From assembly GCA_028023455.1 (NCBI GenBank), contig JAQFVV010000288.1, forward strand, positions 312,001-376,000: 64,000 bases of DNA, given 5' to 3'. The notes under the pieces were generated by a model that worked only from the letters and a program-made list of their open reading frames with translations, was not told the DNA's origin and ran no database searches. A program made the position numbers and the translations under genes. Position 1 is the first letter of the stretch, and each line of letters opens with the position of its first letter. Positions 25,130 to 35,304 of this stretch are shown here, piece by piece. The stretch is from Epiperipatus broadwayi. Taxonomy: Eukaryota > Onychophora > Udeonychophora > Euonychophora > Peripatidae.

Positions 25130-25323
25130 TATATATATAAATATTAGAAAATACACTACTTAAAAGTATAAAAATCCATCTATAACCGTCACTTAGAAGA
25201 GTTTTCAACTATCTTTGTAGTTCTTATATAGTTGAAAGCGCTTCTAAGTGACGGTTATATATATATATATATATATATTTATAAACTTTTAAGTACTGTA
25301 TTTTTTAATATTTATTTATAAAT
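25130..25323. repeat. Hairpin element with nested inverted repeats (MITE-like)
   Basis: Outer arms: TAAATATTAGAAAATACACT plus ACTTAAAAGT (about 25137-25167) are the reverse complement of about 25283-25320. Inner arms: ATAACCGTCACTTAGAAG plus a few bases (25181-25212) pair with the complement ending CTTCTAAGTGACGGTTAT (25229-25258). TA runs lie between outer and inner arms. The loop is about 16 nt. No ORF. Confidence 0.88.
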
Positions 25324-25359
25324 TTACGTATATTATTTTGAAGAAATACAGGCATCGAT

Positions 25360-25360
25360 T

Positions 25361-25412
<52 letters not shown>
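25360..25412. repeat. (TA)n microsatellite
   Basis: About 50 bp of uninterrupted TA. Confidence 0.95.
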
Positions 25413-25415
<3 letters not shown>

Positions 25416-25924
25416 ATTGAATGGTTAATAAAATTTGAAAAAAATTGTTCAATGCAAATATAATAATAGTAACTAAATGTCTTAATTATGATGACTTAAA
25501 ACTAGCATTGAAAGTTTAAACTAAGAAAATTTATTAAGGAACCAGTCATTATTTTCAAACTATTAATGCTAGTTCTACATGTCCCCCAGTGGATTTCATG
25601 AGTTATCAATATCATGAATATTATTAGTATTCTGTGCGATAAAAGCATTGTTGGATTGAGTTTCATAAGCAAATACCAACTAAATGGATTGATAAAAAAT
25701 AACACAACAATTTATTAACAATAGATATATAAAACAGTTATTTGGATATTTTTAACTATCACTAGATTTTCAAAATATTAAACAAAAAACCAAAGTAACA
25801 ATAAATATTTTAAATTTAAAGTCGTATAATATCTATAATAGAAGATCTCACCATGGTTTTCTGCAGATAGTGTCTTCAGTAGTTCCTTCAAAGATTATAG
25901 TTATCTTTCCGAATGGCAAATAGG
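25413..25924. other. AT-rich spacer without a recognisable gene
   Basis: The open frame 25502-25705 (-) has no recognisable motif. Confidence 0.45.
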
Positions 25925-26205
25925 AAATATATAAGCATTGCAGACATTCGATAGTGTAAAGTATCAGTAGATAATGGATCATTCACTGTCTCTCCTTTTT
26001 ACGTTACAGCATTATTGAAATAGAAAATGTCTGAATTCCTCAAACTTGACTTGTTTCTGGAGTTGAATACATTCTGGTTGATGTACTGGTGTGATTTTTG
26101 TCGTATAGACACTTGTAGTAAATGTTTTTTTTAGATAAAGTCACCGTACTATTGTTATAAATGAAGAAATGAAAGTTACTGTAAAAGAGTTATCAAAATA
26201 AAGAT
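25925..26205. repeat. Interspersed repeat, copy 1 (also at 47645-47865)
   Basis: From AAATATATAAGCATTGCAGA to about AAAAGAGTTATC, this segment aligns with 47643-47862 on the same strand. Shared blocks include GTAAAGTATCAGTAG and ATAAATGAAGAAATGAAA. This copy contains an extra stretch of about 70 bp in the middle. Possible SINE or LTR fragment; no coding sense seen. Confidence 0.85.
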
Positions 26206-28480
26206 ATCCAAGTTATCGGTAGAAAACGGTTTTAATCAGTGGTTTGTTTTTCTGCATTGTATGTCTGAGTGAACTGGACTCAGATGTTTTTTTGGATCTA
26301 CTTATACCCTACTCAATAGATATTTTTCAGACAACAAATTTATTACTAGCTAGTTACAAGATTTGACATCTGTTTTTATAACTTTTTTTTTTTTTAAATG
26401 TTTTCCTAACTTCCTTTAAAACATGCTGTGGAGACAAATAATTTTATAAATATTTTAACATATTATCATGATTTTATTAAAAATGAACAAAGGAAATTAA
26501 TAGTTTTTTTTTTATTTATTTACATTAGTTAGTGTCAGGAAGAAAAAAAATAATGACTTTCAAAATTTGATAGCTACTTTTCCAATTTCAATAACTCTAA
26601 AACTTTAATCGCTGCTATCTAATTTACTCTAAGAACTGATAAGTTCTTTTTAAACTTCTTTTTAGATAGCAGATCAAAAAGACACAAAATGTTTCACATT
26701 TTTATAAACTATGCTATTAAAATCCATTTTGCTTTCTTACTTTACAGTGCAATTTATTATTTTATTCTTTTCATCTAGTACAAAGTAATTTTGTAAAACT
26801 ACTTATTATTATTATCAAAGCATAAACTAGATTTTCTTTTAATCTTTTACACCAAAGTACTCTAGTGATACATAGAGTACATGTTTCCATACACACGTGA
26901 CAGTTTAAGTATTTATTATCCAATTTAGATCAGCTTTTATTATACATTTTTGTGTAAATTTGTAATATAACTAATTTGACCTCAAATATGATATACTTAG
27001 AAATTCACTTTCTTTAAAATGAGATAATAGGGCACTGTATTTTTTCATTTCTCATTTCTGTACTTACTGCAAAAATTTTAACTATATTTTATTAATTTTT
27101 ATAATTTTTATTTCAGTCATTTTAATGAATATTGTTTTACAATAGACATATATCCATGTTTTCACTGCTAAGAGATTTGTTTGATGTTAAACTGTATAAC
27201 GCATGGGTAAGATTTCAACTGTAGGATTTATAAAAAAAATCAACTATAGAATATTAAGATTTTACCATAAAGCATAAACACTAAAAGAAATATTTCAATT
27301 TGACTTCTGTTAAATTTTACAGAACATTTCAATATTCAAATATAATATCATTATAAAAAACTTGCTTCCTTTTGAGTGTTTGAAACTTATAAATTATATA
27401 AACACTCAGACTACATCTTGTTTCCTCTGATCATTATTGGTGGATAAGTAAACCACTTAAAAATAGTGTTGTGGTAGCACTAAATCCCATTATATCACTA
27501 AAAGTTGAACTTATCTAAACAAACTTTAATAAAAAAAAAGTTATTCTCTTCAGATATCAATTTAATATTATGGCCATATATTTCTTAGCTATTTAGTTAT
27601 TCATCATTTAAGAAATTACTATTTTTATTTCATTTTTTAAATCAACGTCATCTATAAATATTCCTCTTGCTTTCTAGTTAGCTAGTAGTTTCTCTTTTTT
27701 AAAATTTTAATGTCACTATTGTCTTGTATTTTAATGTTTAAAACATTAAAAATATTTTTGTTCGTAAATCATTTACCCTTTTAATCAGATCCAGAATCAA
27801 AAGATGATAAGAAAGCCTTTATTCTGCTATTATCAACTTTTACATCTATCAAAATACCTTTAAGTAATGGTGTTCTCATTTTACTTGATTTGATATGTGC
27901 TCTGATATTCTTTGGATCATTGCTGATTTCTTCTCACTGGTTCCATTCTCTTTACTTTCTGGATATATTGCTATCTTTTTTATTCATGTACTAGTTACTG
28001 GCTATGGAGATTATTCTGGAAATTTGGTGTGTCTAGTTTTTATTGGCATGGCAATCTCTTTTACCTTAGATGTTTTTTTTCTTTATTACTGCTATCTATA
28101 GGGTTGTAATCTTTCTTCATATTTTACTCTAATACGTGCCTTACTCTCTTTGTTTGATCATCGATTTTGGGTGGTAATCTTGTCCTCTCCATACCTATAC
28201 TTTCCTACTCTCTTGGCAGCTCTTGTTGTTGGCATTTAAAAATTCAATTATCCTATGGTTTTCAGCCAGTGCTAATAATCATCTATTCACACAAAAGAAT
28301 AAATTATATCAAATAATCATGATAATCTAGCCCTCTTTCATGCCACATGCAGACAATATTCTTAATTTTGGTACTTGCCTTTGAAAGAGTTATATCTAAT
28401 GTTCACCACTTTTATCTAATTGCTTCGCGGCACTCCTCTGATCAAAAATTATTGAAAATGTATTCTCTGTATTCAGAATA
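26206..28480. other. AT-rich stretch, one short hairpin, no recognisable gene
   Basis: A short inverted repeat with TGCTATCTAA and TTAGATAGCA ends occupies about 26610-26669. The open frame 27895-28101 (+) is hydrophobic but has no recognisable motif. Confidence 0.5.
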
Positions 28481-28499
28481 GGAGATTAGATTATTTATT

Positions 28500-29590
28500 A
28501 ATCAGTTTCACCATTTGTTAGCAGGTCCTTGTAAATGATTCTAAACAACATCCATTTGCTCGCTTCTTGTTAGTTCGTTTAATTGGAAATTGATTGATAC
28601 AACTAAAAGTATTATAATTTCTGCGCTGTCCTGTGATTGTTTTATTTTCAGCATTATTTTGGTTTTGTATGGCATGTGGTATTACTTTTAGTATCTTCCT
28701 TATAATATTTTTATCATTTCTCAAACCAATTTGTGCATCTTTCTTCATTTTGAATAGCCATTTTTATATCATCTATGATGTCAACTACTTATTTTTGAGT
28801 TGTCTGCATCTTTTTTTCTTGGGATTTTTCTTTGAGTAGGGAATTTGAATTTTCTCATCATTTCTTTTTACTTATTTTCTCACTTGCAGTTTTGTTATTC
28901 TTTCCACGATACCTTGAATACTTTCTTTCAATGTAATATTGCTAAATTAAATAGATTTTTGGATCATTTCTTCTAAATCACTCAGTAAGTATTTTTTTCT
29001 ATACACTCCATTTTCTGTTGAATTTGCTTATGTATTTGGCCGGTTCTTTCCAGATTCAGCCTATTTATAATCTATTTTACTACTTCAAACTTTTCTTTTA
29101 TTGTATGGTGCATTTTTTAATTTCAATGCCTCTTTTGAGTTGTTTTCCTTCAAGTTCAAAATGCATTTCTTCAAAATTTAATTGCATTTGTTCGTCTTTT
29201 GAATGCATTCATGTTTTTTAATCTTTTTGTTGCACTTCTTCAAATTCTTTAATTATCTTTTGTGTCTTTTCTTCAAGTGTTTTTTTTCAGCATTTTCTGA
29301 TGTCTTCACTGTTTCGTTTTTTCATTTTTTTTGTACTCCTTTAAATTTGTAATCTATTTTTATTGCTTTCTTCATTTTTGATTGTATTTTTTTAAATTTA
29401 TAATCTCTTTTTGTTGTTTTCTTTCAAATTCTTTTAATTCTTTTTTTAGCATTTCCTCAAAAACACACATCTTTTCAATAGTAACTCTGTTTGTTTTTTG
29501 TTTTCTGAAGGCTCATGCACCGTTTAAATAGGTTCTTGCTCAATTGGTTCTGATTCCATTGGATGTAGAAATTGTCTGACGTTTTATGGA
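28500..29590 (-). pseudogene. Possible coiled-coil gag-like relic
   Basis: The minus strand reads as a long Lys/Glu-rich coding-like stretch across several frames: HPMESEPIEQEP near the start (about 29560), KKELKEFERKQQKEI, LEEKTQKIIKEFEEVQQK, then LNFEEMHFELEGKQLKRG and a 76-codon frame at 28748-28518. The pattern resembles the coiled-coil N-terminal part of a Ty3/gypsy Gag, as at 35305. No pol follows on this strand and no LTR is visible. Alternative: remnant of an unrelated coiled-coil gene or simple T-rich DNA. Confidence is low. Confidence 0.35.
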
Positions 29591-29973
29591 TCCATATTTA
29601 TTTATGCTTACATACTTTTTATTATGGAACATGTTATCATCATTATATCAAACAAAGTGTTCCATTATCCTCTTCTTATTTATCATTATTATCAGATATA
29701 CAAACTTAAATATTTTATATAATATACTATCATTAAATAAACACACCAGTCTCAGTCCTTTTTATGTAAGGTTCTTCAGAATAATGTGATACATCTCTCC
29801 CTTAATATTCATTTATTCTTTACTTACTACAATTTACTAAGCATTATCTTGCCTATCTAGACTTATACTACTGCCTTCATAAAATATTAGTACATACAAT
29901 TGTTTTAAAATTTAATTTTACTTCTCAGACCAAACATTTTTTCTATACTATTTATATTGACAAACGTAAAGTA
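29591..29973. other. AT-rich DNA up to the gap, no recognisable gene
   Basis: No motifs. Likely the 5' flank of the long-LTR element, whose left end is hidden by the gap. Confidence 0.4.
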
Positions 29974-30473
29974 NNNNNNNNNNNNNNNNNNNNNNNNNNN
30001 NNNNNNNNNNNNNNNNNNNNNNNNNNNNNNNNNNNNNNNNNNNNNNNNNNNNNNNNNNNNNNNNNNNNNNNNNNNNNNNNNNNNNNNNNNNNNNNNNNNN
30101 NNNNNNNNNNNNNNNNNNNNNNNNNNNNNNNNNNNNNNNNNNNNNNNNNNNNNNNNNNNNNNNNNNNNNNNNNNNNNNNNNNNNNNNNNNNNNNNNNNNN
30201 NNNNNNNNNNNNNNNNNNNNNNNNNNNNNNNNNNNNNNNNNNNNNNNNNNNNNNNNNNNNNNNNNNNNNNNNNNNNNNNNNNNNNNNNNNNNNNNNNNNN
30301 NNNNNNNNNNNNNNNNNNNNNNNNNNNNNNNNNNNNNNNNNNNNNNNNNNNNNNNNNNNNNNNNNNNNNNNNNNNNNNNNNNNNNNNNNNNNNNNNNNNN
30401 NNNNNNNNNNNNNNNNNNNNNNNNNNNNNNNNNNNNNNNNNNNNNNNNNNNNNNNNNNNNNNNNNNNNNNNNN
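29974..30473. other. Assembly gap, exactly 500 N
   Basis: A run of exactly 500 N, typical of a placeholder of unknown true length. It hides the left end of the long-LTR element. The open frames spanning it are meaningless. Confidence 0.99.
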
Positions 30474-31060
30474 GCTTCACACCTTCCTATAAGCTTGATT
30501 AATATTGTAAACCTAAATTAAGTTTATAGGCCAATATCAGCAGGGTTTTGCATTACAGCTAAAATTAATTACGTTTATTAAATTTGTATTTGCTTGTAAA
30601 TATTTTCTTTTAAATAAATTCCATTGTAACATTAAATTGCTGTTAAAAATATTACTTGTGAAAACCGTTTAGTCAAACATATATATACGTCAAGCATATA
30701 TATATGAGTTAATGCAAAATTCTGCTGAAATAAAACGCTTATTGTATTAAAAGAAATAAGAATGTATTTTACTTTTAAATCTTGTTCAAATATTTAGTAT
30801 GATTTGATTTTGAGATAAGCCCACCAACATTTTCTAAAAGAATGTATATTTTTAATTAGTTAAGCCCATTCAAGTCAAATTAAAGATGGCCTTCTCTTTC
30901 TTTTTTTTTAATTAATAAAATCCCAAAGTTTAAAGAAAGAAATGTAGAGTAAAAAAGTAAAAGTTATTTTTAGAAGGTGTTACTTTGAAACAAAGGAGCA
31001 TGGGGAGGCTTATCAAGATCTCAGATCATACAAACAATAGAAGGTAGCTGACAGAGAGGG

Positions 31061-31068
31061 TATAAATA
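31061..31068 (+). promoter_or_regulatory. TATA box in the left LTR
   Basis: TATAAATA in GAGGGTATAAATAAAAGGG, 30 bp upstream of the first minisatellite unit. It is conserved in the right LTR at 37260. The spacing places the expected start of transcription at or next to the first repeat unit. Confidence 0.6.
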
Positions 31069-31090
31069 AAAGGGAGAACAAAAGATCAGG

Positions 31091-31300
31091 CATTCAGATT
31101 TTCCTTTTTGGAAGAGATCGTGCATTCAGATTTTCTTTTTTGGAAGAGAGCGGTCATTCAGATTTTCCTTTTGGAAAGAGGTCAGTCATTCAGATTTTCC
31201 TTTTGGAAAGAGGTCAGTCATTCAGATTTTCCTTTTTGGGAAAGAGCGGTCATTCAGATTTTCCTTTTTGAAAAAAAGATCGTGCATTCAGAGTATTCTT
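31091..31300 (+). repeat. 32-bp minisatellite in the left LTR
   Basis: Units beginning CATTCAGATTTTCCTTTT start at 31091, 31123, 31155, 31187, 31219, 31251 and 31285. Spacing is 32 bp, with the last step 34. The final unit is partial and diverges (CATTCAGAGTATTC). Most units contain TTTCC-TTTT-GGAAA, a small inverted repeat. Confidence 0.95.
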
Positions 31301-32644
31301 GCGGGCTGTCAGATTGCTCCGTGGAGAACTTTAGAAATTTTGCTATTGCCTGTCGTGATTTTATTATATGAATTCGATGGAGTCTACCATGCTTGGCTAG
31401 GCAAAGAATAACTTTGTCTACCGCCGAGGGTTCCTCAATACCAGAAAAATGCCGTAGTATTTACTCAATCGTCATCTGAACTCTGTGCCGTGTCTGGAGG
31501 ACTTTTGTGAAACCATGCTACCGATTTCCACTTTCCTTGTCCGGTCAAACACATCGCATCAGACGGATCAAGCTACGCCCGTCGATGGAACATGACCAAG
31601 GAATAAGGACGGTAATCATATCTCTCCTCATGAACTATTCATTATGCTACCCTTTTTGTCCATACTTTTTATAATTGCTTTCTTGAATATTTATGAAATG
31701 TTTGCTTAATGATATTTATAATGTAACTATTTTTATTAGACTAGTTAGATATATGTATATGTGATCATCTACCTAGATATTTAACCCCTTTTTCTTCGCT
31801 ATTCTTCATTACTCCCATGTGTAAATATTTTAATTTCATTGCGGTTAAGTTTATTAGTTAATGGTTCATATAAAAATCCCTTTCCAGTTTTATTCATACT
31901 TGTAAAATTTAGTACGAGTAAGTTTCCTTTTTTTCTTTTTTTGCTTGCCAATTTGATCTCCTCGATAACGCTTCTTTTGTCCGCCATTAGCTTCTTACGT
32001 ATGTCAGATTTAGCGATATACATCTTAAATGATTTTAAACTCTGTTTTAGTGCAAAGCAATTAGAAACTGCTTTGCGAAAGATTTTTATTATTGCACTTT
32101 ATCGAGCAGATTCGAGTGACAATGTTTAATCAAACTGGGAAGGAAAGATTTAGACCGCAAGCATATTAATCGGGTTTTCATTGTCTCATTAGTTATTCAT
32201 AAATTTCGGGGAATAGCGAAGGCCATTAAATTATTAATAATATTTCAAATGTCATTTATTAAAGATATTATTTAACTAAAAAGCTTGAGTTTGCTAGTTA
32301 TCTTTCAATGCTTTGTTTTACTTTTAAATGATCCAGGCACGCAGAACACATATTTCTAAGTATTTTTGCAATTTAACTATTTAAGCTCCGCAGGTGGTTC
32401 TGTCCATGTCTCCCGCTGATGCTAAGCTCGTGGCTCGGGAAGAAAATATCTATGCGTGTCTCAGATAGTGTTGTTCGGTTGATGATAGCTTCGAGACTAG
32501 ACGAATAGGGCAGAGGTCATAGTATTCTTGGTTTAATATCTCGCATATGGGTGGCCTCGAGGTACTTTTGCCTAGTATTCGAACTGGGTTAAATCAACAT
32601 ACATCATCTGACCGTCACAGTAGATTTTTTTTTTTTCCGCATTC

Positions 32645-32662
32645 TGGCGTCCATCGTGTGGC
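32645..32662 (+). other. Candidate primer binding site
   Basis: TGGCGTCCATCGTGTGGC resembles the lysine-tRNA-type primer site (TGGCGCCCAACGTGGGGC). It lies 25 bp after the LTR end, separated by a T-rich run. That offset is larger than usual (0-10 bp), so this is tentative. Other TGG-starting candidates occur at 34300, 34447 and 34687. Confidence 0.4.
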
Positions 32663-33795
32663 TATTCGAAATTTTCCACACCCTGTAGGCAGCGTTTATG
32701 TTTTAAATAATAGTATATATGTAGAATTTTTTTTTGTCCTCGGATTTGTACGCATATATATAGTGATTGTTTTAGATAACACGAATAATTGTTAGTTATA
32801 CGTGAATTTTTTGCTTCAAGTTGTCGCAGTGGGACGAATGTCATTTTTTTTAAAAAAAAAAAAAATTTTTTTTAGTACCCTGAGAAGTTTGTTTTGGTCT
32901 AATATATTTATATAAAAAAAAAATATATATATATAATTTTTTCTGAGTCTTGTTTCCTAATGTGAGCAAACGTCATTTTTTAAAAATTAATTAAAAAGTT
33001 AAAGGTGTCATAAAGTAAAATTTTTTTTTCCGAGTTTGGTATATATATGAAATGAATGTTTTACATTTAGAAAAGTTAACACTCCGTTAGTTTTTTTTTT
33101 TTATATATATAGCGAATATATATATTAATGAGTATAAATATCAGAGTTATAGCAAGATTTTTTTTTTCCGAATGAGTAGTTTTATCGATGGCCAGTTGCC
33201 ATATTGTTGTTTATCGTATAAAGTATATACCTTCGATGAGGCGGAAGTGTCAAATATATACCCACCCGCCCTCCCTTAAAATAGCTTTCGTACTTTATGT
33301 TACTTTAGTAATGCTTAAATCTGAGAAGTTTTAATATAATAATGTTTTTTTTCGAAATATAACATTTTAGTTAAAGGTACAAATAGATAATAGAATTATG
33401 TTTCCGTTGTACAAATTTTTGTAAAGATTAAAAATGATAACATTCTTTCATTAATAGAAATTTTTTTTGTAAGATCAAAAAGTTTGATAAGTTCAAACTA
33501 TAGTGTTTCACTTTCTCTGCGTTAGTTTCCTTAATTAAATCAATAATTTTAATCATGCAGAATTTTTTTTTTCACTTTTAAATATTTTGAAATTACGTTC
33601 CGTGCAAACAATAGATATAAAATAAGTTTTGTTTCAATAATAACAAACTTAATTGTCAACTTTATGAAAAGTAAATGCGTATGTTCGTTAATAAATATAT
33701 ATATTAAAGATATATTTTGGTATAACATATATGTCAGCCACCCTTTAGTTAAGATTTTTTTTTCCATTTCGGATTATGCTATTGAATCATTTATT

Positions 33796-33907
33796 GAGTA
33801 ACCGTTAGGTGAAGACCCTTTGAGTAACCGTTAGGTGAAGCCCTTGTTTTTTTAGTAACCATGTTTGGTGAAGACCCTTAGAGTAACCGTTTAGGTGAAG
33901 ACCCCTT
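33796..33907 (+). repeat. Tandem array of a 25-30-bp unit, four copies
   Basis: The motif GAGTAACCGTTAGGTGAAG plus ACCCTT occurs four times with small changes; the third copy is preceded by a T-rich insertion. It lies inside the leader of the Gag-only element. Confidence 0.88.
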
Positions 33908-33933
33908 ACATTGTAGAGTTCTCGATTGCTGTG

Positions 33934-34017
33934 TAGCCTGAAATAATAGGTCTATGTCCGCAATCATTGTTTCCCTGTCATAGTTGCGACCAGCGTTTAC
34001 TAGCCTGAAATAATAGG
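33934..34017 (+). repeat. Two-copy repeat, period 67 bp
   Basis: TAGCCTGAAATAATAGG occurs at 33934 and again at 34001, each followed by a similar TATG-containing stretch. Confidence 0.75.
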
Positions 34018-34291
34018 AGTATGCGGTTGGCAATTTGACATCTTTCTAATAAATTCATGTACATGATAATAAAAGAAATATTTGTATAGGTATATCTGTT
34101 TGTATATTTATATGTAGTCATATATATGCTTATTTAATGATGTACATATTCATATATATGGATGCATATGGTATACACTTCGTTATAGTTCGGTAAAACC
34201 CGTTTTTATATAAATGTTTTTTTTAAACAGTTTTGATTTCAATGCGTGATTCTGTAAAATTGCGTGATAATTGTTAATCTATTTCGGGTGT

Positions 34292-34475
34292 GACCAAAAT
34301 GGTAGTTGGTTTCGATCCCAGGTTCATAATTCGGAGTGGCGGTTATCATGGGATTTTACTTTTATTTTAATTGTTTTTTGTATTAATATTTTGTTTTGAT
34401 AATCGTACTTTAGGCTGGTTAAATTTTTTTTCTGTCTTGACCAAAATGGTAGCGTGGTTTCGAACCCAGGTCAGA
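34292..34475 (+). repeat. Repeated tRNA-like (B-box/primer-site-like) motif, two copies
   Basis: GACCAAAATGGTAG is followed by TTGGTTTCGATCCCAGGTT (34292) and again by CGTGGTTTCGAACCCAGG (34439). Each pairs a TGGTAG start with a T-arm-like GGTTTCGAxCCC. The reverse complement looks like a shortened tRNA 3' end ending in CTACCA. Confidence 0.6.
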
Positions 34476-35304
34476 CATGTTACCTTACTTAGTTGTTATA
34501 CGTCTTAGACTTACTTAATATTGTCATTTAAAATACCATTTACTTATTCATGCAGAGATTTTTTTTGAAAGTGAAGTGAAAATCAAAATAAATTGTAATC
34601 GCATTAAATTTTATAAACCTTATCAATGTGTGCTTGGATCATTATCCATTAATATGTATATTTGATATGGCCATTGTCTTGTCGACTGGCGCCCTTCTCA
34701 AATAAATTTGTCGGCAAGTGCAATCTCTCATATCGGATATCAAATAAACCAAACTATAGTAGATGATCAAAATAACAATGTATGCATAGTGAGCCAAAAT
34801 AATTTTTAAACATGACTTACGTATATTTTGCTCACATATATTTTTATATATATACTTGTATTAATGTAAATGCATTTTTTAGTTGTTTCAGGTGTCAGAG
34901 AAAGCCAGGTCAAGCTGTAAGTGTGTTATTTTAATTATATTGGGACAAAATAGCAGTGATATTTTAATGAAATATAACAATAAATAAAGTGAGGAGACTA
35001 ATATGTAGTATAAATATTAAAGACAGACACGGCAGGATTTTATATATATATTTTCATGTACAAACAGATACATATAGGCATAGGGTTAAGATAGGACCTC
35101 GTAAGGTAGGCAAAGTTAAATTTCTGAAAACATATAAATAAAACAGATAGTTGGAACTTAGAATAGTGACTCATTTTAGAAAGAAATAATTTTTTTTGTG
35201 TTAATAACTAGTATAAAAATATACTTATCCAGATTGTTTATTAAAAGACAAACACGTTTTACAAAGTGAATGTTATATAACAAAATAGCCAATATTAGGC
35301 AAAA

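Larger units (their letters stand above)
30474..32619 (+). repeat. Left LTR of the Gag-only element (5' end in the gap)
   Basis: It is colinear with 36674-38823. The shared sequence ends at ACCGTCACA, so the LTR ends in CA. About 166 bp of its start should lie within the N run if the right LTR starts at 36508. It contains the TATA box and minisatellite listed separately and a T-rich 3' half. Confidence 0.93.
32663..35304 (+). other. Long untranslated leader of the Gag-only element
   Basis: About 2.6 kb lies between the left LTR and the Gag start with no convincing ORF. It contains many T runs of 8-14 nt, often followed by CCGA, at intervals near 60-190 bp (for example 32624, 33019, 33158, 33755). 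It also holds two small repeat groups listed separately. No pol homology on either strand. Confidence 0.75.

Noticed and set aside
29905-30502. ORFs of 191 and 181 codons
   Set aside because: They span the N gap and have almost no real sequence.
31091-31300. Regularly spaced 32-bp repeats as a CRISPR array
   Set aside because: Units are contiguous without unique spacers, lie in an LTR of a eukaryotic retrotransposon, and have no cas genes near.
31108-31371. 87-codon ORF with a repeated HSDFxFW-like motif as a repeat protein
   Set aside because: It is a translation of the LTR minisatellite; the frame is not kept between units or between the two LTRs.
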